Part shown: positions 59,671 to 64,000 of the stretch, one piece after another
How the letters are laid out: every line of letters begins with the position of its first letter
How positions within the stretch are numbered: the first letter of the stretch is position 1
Assembly (NCBI GenBank): GCA_001783715.1
Contig: MFNF01000066.1
Coordinates: 1 to 64,000, forward strand
DNA from: Candidatus Lambdaproteobacteria bacterium RIFOXYD2_FULL_56_26
GTDB lineage: Bacteria; SAR324; XYD2-FULL-50-16
Reading direction: 5' to 3'
DNA length: 64,000 nucleotides
The notes under the pieces: generated by a model
Told to the model about the DNA's origin: nothing
Databases searched by the model: none
Seen by the model: only the letters and a program-made list of their open reading frames with translations
Translations under genes and position numbers: made by a program

Positions 59671-62325
59671 ATGGGTGGTAAGTTCGTCTATCGATTCGGC
59701 AAGACCCACACGGAAGGCAACAAGGAAATGAAGCAGCTGCTGGGCGGCAAAGGGGCCAATTTAGCGGAAATGAGCCGCATTGGTTTGCCCGTCCCTCCTG
59801 GCTTCACCATCTCAACCGAAGCCTGCGCCCGGTACCACGAAGCGGCCAACGCCAGTTTGGCGGACATCGAACCGGAGATTCGCCAAGCCCTAACCTTCGT
59901 TGAGCAAGAGCGAAACCAAGCTCTGGGCGACCCGGAACGGCCCCTGCTGGTTTCGGTCCGCTCCGGTGCTGCGGTGTCCATGCCCGGCATGATGGACACG
60001 GTGCTCAACTTGGGGCTCAATCCCTTGGTGGTTGAAGGTCTGGCCAAGTTGACCCAAAACCCAAGGTTTGCTTGGGACCTTTACCGAAGGTTCATCGACA
60101 TGTTTGGGGACGTGGTGATGGGGGTCTCCCATGAACATTTTGAAGAGGCCATTGGAGCCAAAAAAAGAGAGAAGGGGGTTATCCAGGACAACGATCTAAC
60201 TGCCGCCGACCTGGAACAGCTCTGTGTGACCTACCTGGAGATCTACAAAAAGTACACCGGCAAGGAATTCCCCTTTGACCCTTGGGAACAGCTGATTGCC
60301 GCCATTGAGGCTGTCTTTCGCTCTTGGGACAGCGACCGGGCAGTCAAGTACCGGCGGATCAACCACGTCTTCGGGCTGTTGGGTACCGCAGTCAATGTCC
60401 AGTCGATGGTGTACGGCAACAAAGGGGAAAACAGCGGTACTGGGGTGCTTTTTACCAGGAACCCCTCTACCGGCGAAAACAAGCTTTATGGGGAATACCT
60501 GATCAACGCCCAAGGGGAAGACGTGGTGGCCGGGATTCGTACCCCCAGCCCGATCGACGAACTGCAAGGGAAAATGCCCGGCTGTTACGGCCAGATCCTG
60601 GACGTAACCAAAAAGCTGGAACGACATTACAAAACCATGCAGGACATCGAATTCACCATTGAAGACGGGGAACTTTTTATCCTGCAAACCCGTACCGGCA
60701 AGTGCAACGGCATTGCGGCGGTGCGCATGGCCTGCGAGATGGTGGACGAAGGGATGGTTGAACCCAGGGATGCGGTCCAAAAGCTGGTGGAACCCGACCA
60801 CCTCAACCAACTGCTGCACCCCCACTTTGCCGACGAAGAATCCTACCAAGCCGACCTTCTGACCAAAGGCCTGCCTGCCTCGCCGGGTGCGGCGGTGGGC
60901 CGGGTGGTCTTTACTTCCGAAGCGGCGGAGGCCTGGAAGGCCAGAGGGGAGAAGGTGATCATGGTCCGGGTGGAAACCAGCCCCGACGACGTGGGCGGGA
61001 TGCATGCCGCCCAAGGGATTTTGACTGCCAGGGGCGGCATGACCAGCCATGCCGCAGTGGTCGCACGAGGTTGGGGCAAGTGCTGCATCTCCGGTTGCAA
61101 CGACCTAGAGGTGGACGAGCACAACAAGTCCTTTAAGATCGGTGCCAAACAGTTCCATGAAGGGGACTGGCTTTCCCTCAACGGGACCACCGGCGAGGTG
61201 ATCCAAGGGGCCCATTCCCTCAAGGCACCCGAGATCAGCGGGTCTTTTGCCCGGTTTATGGGCTGGGTGGACCAGTTCCGCAAGATGGGAGTGCGGACCA
61301 ACGCCGAAACCCCCTCGGATGCCAAAAAGTCTTTGGAGTTTGGGGCCGAAGGGATCGGCCTTTGCCGTACCGAGCACATGTTTTTTGCGGCAGACCGGAT
61401 CCTGCACTTCCGGGAGATGATCCTTTCGGAAAGCGAGGAGCAAAGAAAGGCGGCATTGGCGCTGATTTTGCCCTTCCAAAGACAGGATTTTTTCGACCTC
61501 TTTAAGATTATGGACGGCAGGCCGGTCAACATCAGGCTTTTGGACCCGCCGCTCCATGAGTTCCTGCCCAAGGAGGAAACGGAGCAACGGGAGTTGGCCA
61601 AAGCGCTACACCTGAGCTATGAAGCGGTCAAACAGGCAGTGGAGGAACTGGCCGAAGTCAACCCGATGCTGGGTTTTCGAGGCTGCCGGTTGGGGATCGT
61701 TTACCCGGAGATCACCGCCATGCAGGCTCGGGCCATTTTTGAGGCGGCTTTGGAACTCAAGGCCACCGGAAAGCAGGTCTTCCCTGAGGTGATGGTGCCT
61801 TTGGTGGGCGGTATTGCCGAGCTGGAACACCAAACCAAGGTGATCCGCCAAACTGCCCAGGCGGTGTTTGCCGAGAAGGGCGACTCGGTGGAATTTAAGA
61901 TCGGCACTATGATTGAGATCCCCAGGGCGGCGCTGCGGGCCGGGGAAATCGCCAAAGAGGCGGAGTACTTCTCTTTTGGCACCAACGACTTGACCCAAAT
62001 GACCTTTGGCTACAGCCGGGACGATGTCGGCAAGTTCCTGCCTCACTACATCAGTCAAAAGATCGTTCCCTTCGACCCCTTCCAGGTCCTCGACCAGGAC
62101 GGGGTGGGGGAACTGGTGGTGACCGCCGTGGAGCGGGGCCGCAAGATTCGGCCCAATATCAAGTTGGGGGTGTGCGGGGAACATGGCGGCGACCCGAGGT
62201 CGGTCAAGTTCTTTGCCAAGGTAGGGATGGACTACGTCTCCTGCTCTCCCTTCCGGGTGCCCATTGCCAAACTGGCGGCGGCCCAGGCGGCTTTGGAAAC
62301 CTTTGATCTTTTAAAAGAAGGTTAA
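59671..62325 (+). CDS. ppdK: Pyruvate, phosphate dikinase
   Basis: [82 protein letters not shown]. Confidence 0.97.
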   Translation: MGGKFVYRFGKTHTEGNKEMKQLLGGKGANLAEMSRIGLPVPPGFTISTEACARYHEAANASLADIEPEIRQALTFVEQERNQALGDPERPLLVSVRSGAAVSMPGMMDTVLNLGLNPLVVEGLAKLTQNPRFAWDLYRRFIDMFGDVVMGVSHEHFEEAIGAKKREKGVIQDNDLTAADLEQLCVTYLEIYKKYTGKEFPFDPWEQLIAAIEAVFRSWDSDRAVKYRRINHVFGLLGTAVNVQSMVYGNKGENSGTGVLFTRNPSTGENKLYGEYLINAQGEDVVAGIRTPSPIDELQGKMPGCYGQILDVTKKLERHYKTMQDIEFTIEDGELFILQTRTGKCNGIAAVRMACEMVDEGMVEPRDAVQKLVEPDHLNQLLHPHFADEESYQADLLTKGLPASPGAAVGRVVFTSEAAEAWKARGEKVIMVRVETSPDDVGGMHAAQGILTARGGMTSHAAVVARGWGKCCISGCNDLEVDEHNKSFKIGAKQFHEGDWLSLNGTTGEVIQGAHSLKAPEISGSFARFMGWVDQFRKMGVRTNAETPSDAKKSLEFGAEGIGLCRTEHMFFAADRILHFREMILSESEEQRKAALALILPFQRQDFFDLFKIMDGRPVNIRLLDPPLHEFLPKEETEQRELAKALHLSYEAVKQAVEELAEVNPMLGFRGCRLGIVYPEITAMQARAIFEAALELKATGKQVFPEVMVPLVGGIAELEHQTKVIRQTAQAVFAEKGDSVEFKIGTMIEIPRAALRAGEIAKEAEYFSFGTNDLTQMTFGYSRDDVGKFLPHYISQKIVPFDPFQVLDQDGVGELVVTAVERGRKIRPNIKLGVCGEHGGDPRSVKFFAKVGMDYVSCSPFRVPIAKLAAAQAALETFDLLKEG

Positions 62326-62350
62326 GATTTTTGGGGCGATAAACCGTAAA

Positions 62351-62391
62351 CTCTCCCAACTTGGGTGTAGGCCCAGGTTGGGAGAGTTTTT
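62351..62391 (+). terminator. Rho-independent terminator after ppdK
   Basis: CTCTCCCAACTTGGGTGTAGGCCCAGGTTGGGAGAG followed by TTTTT. Confidence 0.88.
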
Positions 62392-62450
62392 GTTGCTTGC
62401 AGCCCAAAAAAAATTGGGCAGCCAACCGTGGGCATTGATTCAGGGGAATT

Positions 62451-63752
62451 TTGAAGATCCAAGAACCGGGGTTTGAACAGTTTTTGCGTCGAGAGATCGT
62501 TCTGATCCTTTCCAAAGGGGCGTTTTATTGCTTCTGGTTGGGACAGGCGGCCGGAGCGATGTTGCTGTTGCTGGAATGGGTGGGCCTGGCCCAGGGTTTT
62601 ACCTTGCCGGCGGTTTGGGCGATGTTCTGCGGCGCTGTTGCCTTGGTGTTACGCCAGTTGCTCTTTTGGGATCGATTTTTTGGGCCGGTCCATTATTTTG
62701 CCTTTGGGCTGATCGTTTCCCTGCCCAGTTTCCTGTACCTGATCGCCCATTTTCTGACTCCCCACGGGGCGCTGACCTACATGACCGGCCCCTCTTCCCA
62801 CCTCTATTACCTTTTGATCCTGCTTTCGGGCTTCATGATGAACAAAAGGCTGTCCATCGGCCTGGGGAGCTTGGCGGGGATCGAATACTTCTTGTTTTAC
62901 CTGTGGGACAAAGACCAACTGGCGGTGCTGCAAATCGCCGATCCTTTGTTGCACCAGGACCTGACCGATCCTTCGGTTTACTTGCTCAAGCCGATGATCA
63001 TGTTCTTTTGCGGCCTTTTGACCGGGGTGGTTTCGGCCCGGAACTTGGAACTGCTCAGAAAAGTTTTGGCCGAAGAACGGGAGAAAACCGCCTTGGACCG
63101 GCTGTTCGGCCAGTATGTCTCCCTGCCGATCAAAAACAAACTGATCGCCGAGAAGCGGGACCTGTTCGCTGAATCCAAGACCGTGACGGTGCTGTTTGCC
63201 GACCTCCGGTCCTTCACCCATCTTTGTGAGGAGCTGGAACCGGCCCAACTGGTAGGGCTGTTGAACCGGTACTTTGACGTGATGGTCAAAGGGATCAACA
63301 GCAGCGGCGGGGTGGTGGACAAATTCATTGGGGACGCAGTTATGGCAGTGTTTGGTGGGGTTTTGGAGCTGCGCAACCCCTGTGCCTCCGCCTTTGAAGC
63401 GGCCCTCAAAATGCGTTGGGGCTTGGCGAAACTGAACAAACAATTGCAAATGGAAGGGCTTCCGACCTTGGAAAACGGAATCGGTATCCATGTGGGCTTG
63501 GCGGTCCAAGGCACCATCGGCTCGGCCCAGCGCAAGGAATTTACCGTGATCGGAGACGTGGTCAACCTAGCCAGCCGGTTGGAGGAAATGACCAAGGAAC
63601 TGGGCCTGCCAGTGCTGTTTTCCAGGGATGTTTACGACCAGTTGACCGATGACTTCCGGCATGGAGCCCAGAATTTTGGGACCCGCAAAGTCAAGGGAAG
63701 GGTCAAGGGGATTGAGGTTTTTGGATTTGGGGACCCAACGGATACCACTTGA
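62451..63752 (+). CDS. Membrane-bound class III adenylate/guanylate cyclase (TTG start)
   Basis: N-terminal TM block; TVLFADLRSFTHLCEELEPAQLVGLLNRYFDVMVKGINSSGGVVDKFIGDAVMAVFGG. Confidence 0.92.
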   Translation: MKIQEPGFEQFLRREIVLILSKGAFYCFWLGQAAGAMLLLLEWVGLAQGFTLPAVWAMFCGAVALVLRQLLFWDRFFGPVHYFAFGLIVSLPSFLYLIAHFLTPHGALTYMTGPSSHLYYLLILLSGFMMNKRLSIGLGSLAGIEYFLFYLWDKDQLAVLQIADPLLHQDLTDPSVYLLKPMIMFFCGLLTGVVSARNLELLRKVLAEEREKTALDRLFGQYVSLPIKNKLIAEKRDLFAESKTVTVLFADLRSFTHLCEELEPAQLVGLLNRYFDVMVKGINSSGGVVDKFIGDAVMAVFGGVLELRNPCASAFEAALKMRWGLAKLNKQLQMEGLPTLENGIGIHVGLAVQGTIGSAQRKEFTVIGDVVNLASRLEEMTKELGLPVLFSRDVYDQLTDDFRHGAQNFGTRKVKGRVKGIEVFGFGDPTDTT

Positions 63753-63849
63753 ATCCCGGTTCCTTTGGCGGCCAAGTTGTTGGCAAAGTTTGACCGGACC
63801 CCGCAGGTCTGATATTCTCCAAGGTGAACCCTTTTCCGTTAGGAGCAGA

Positions 63850-64000
63850 ATGGTCCTCACCCGTCGGCAGATTTTGGAATTTGGCAGTTATGGCTTTTTG
63901 GTCTTGGGGGCAGGGACCCTGTTGCCGCCCGGTACTGCTTTGGGGCTGGAATGGGGGGAGTGGTTGGGGAAAAAACACCAAGGCGGGACCGCCAAGGTGC
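63850..64000 (+). CDS. Hypothetical protein, N-terminus only (runs off window end)
   Basis: ATG preceded by AGGAG; MVLTRRQILEFGSYGFLVLGAGTLLPPGTALGLEWGEWLGKKHQGGTAKV... open to end. Confidence 0.55.
   Translation, partial: MVLTRRQILEFGSYGFLVLGAGTLLPPGTALGLEWGEWLGKKHQGGTAKV

Noticed and set aside
1-64000. CRISPR arrays, rRNA genes, prophage structural genes
   Set aside because: No regularly spaced identical repeats, rRNA-like sequence or capsid/tail/terminase-like ORFs were found.

Overview
A gene-dense, moderately GC-rich bacterial chromosome segment. The mix of an aerobic/anaerobic respiratory repertoire, a PurS/PurL-like FGAM synthase and many chemosensory proteins suggests a proteobacterial or deltaproteobacteria-like lineage; this taxonomic placement is inference only. 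Confident housekeeping genes are purL, acnB, tRNA-Leu(UAA), pyruvate kinase, HU and pyruvate phosphate dikinase. The accessory content includes: (i) two inverted copies of an IS5-like element, one cut by the window edge with its terminus at the purL stop codon, the other internally deleted with both termini present; (ii) an AT-rich LamG/YfhO membrane-protein pair beside the second IS copy; (iii) a sulfur-respiration-type operon (12-heme cytochrome c, PsrA/PhsA-like Mo enzyme, ferredoxin, NrfD/PsrC, two YeeE/YedE halves and a rhodanese-like protein without the catalytic Cys); (iv) a divergent AT-rich tyrosine recombinase lacking recognisable catalytic residues; (v) an MCP-hemerythrin fusion; (vi) a TakP-like TRAP transporter; (vii) a PAS-Hpt-HATPase-CheW kinase next to an MCP; (viii) a 1973-aa Ser/Thr kinase-AAA-GAF-PAS-Hpt-HATPase fusion; (ix) an MmeI-like single-chain R-M enzyme with an AT-rich target-recognition region; and (x) a three-gene RimK-like amidoligase cluster (RLAN, ATP-grasp, GNAT with an apparently decayed C39-like domain). 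No rRNA, CRISPR array or complete prophage was seen. All family calls are by eye from protein motifs; no database search was run.
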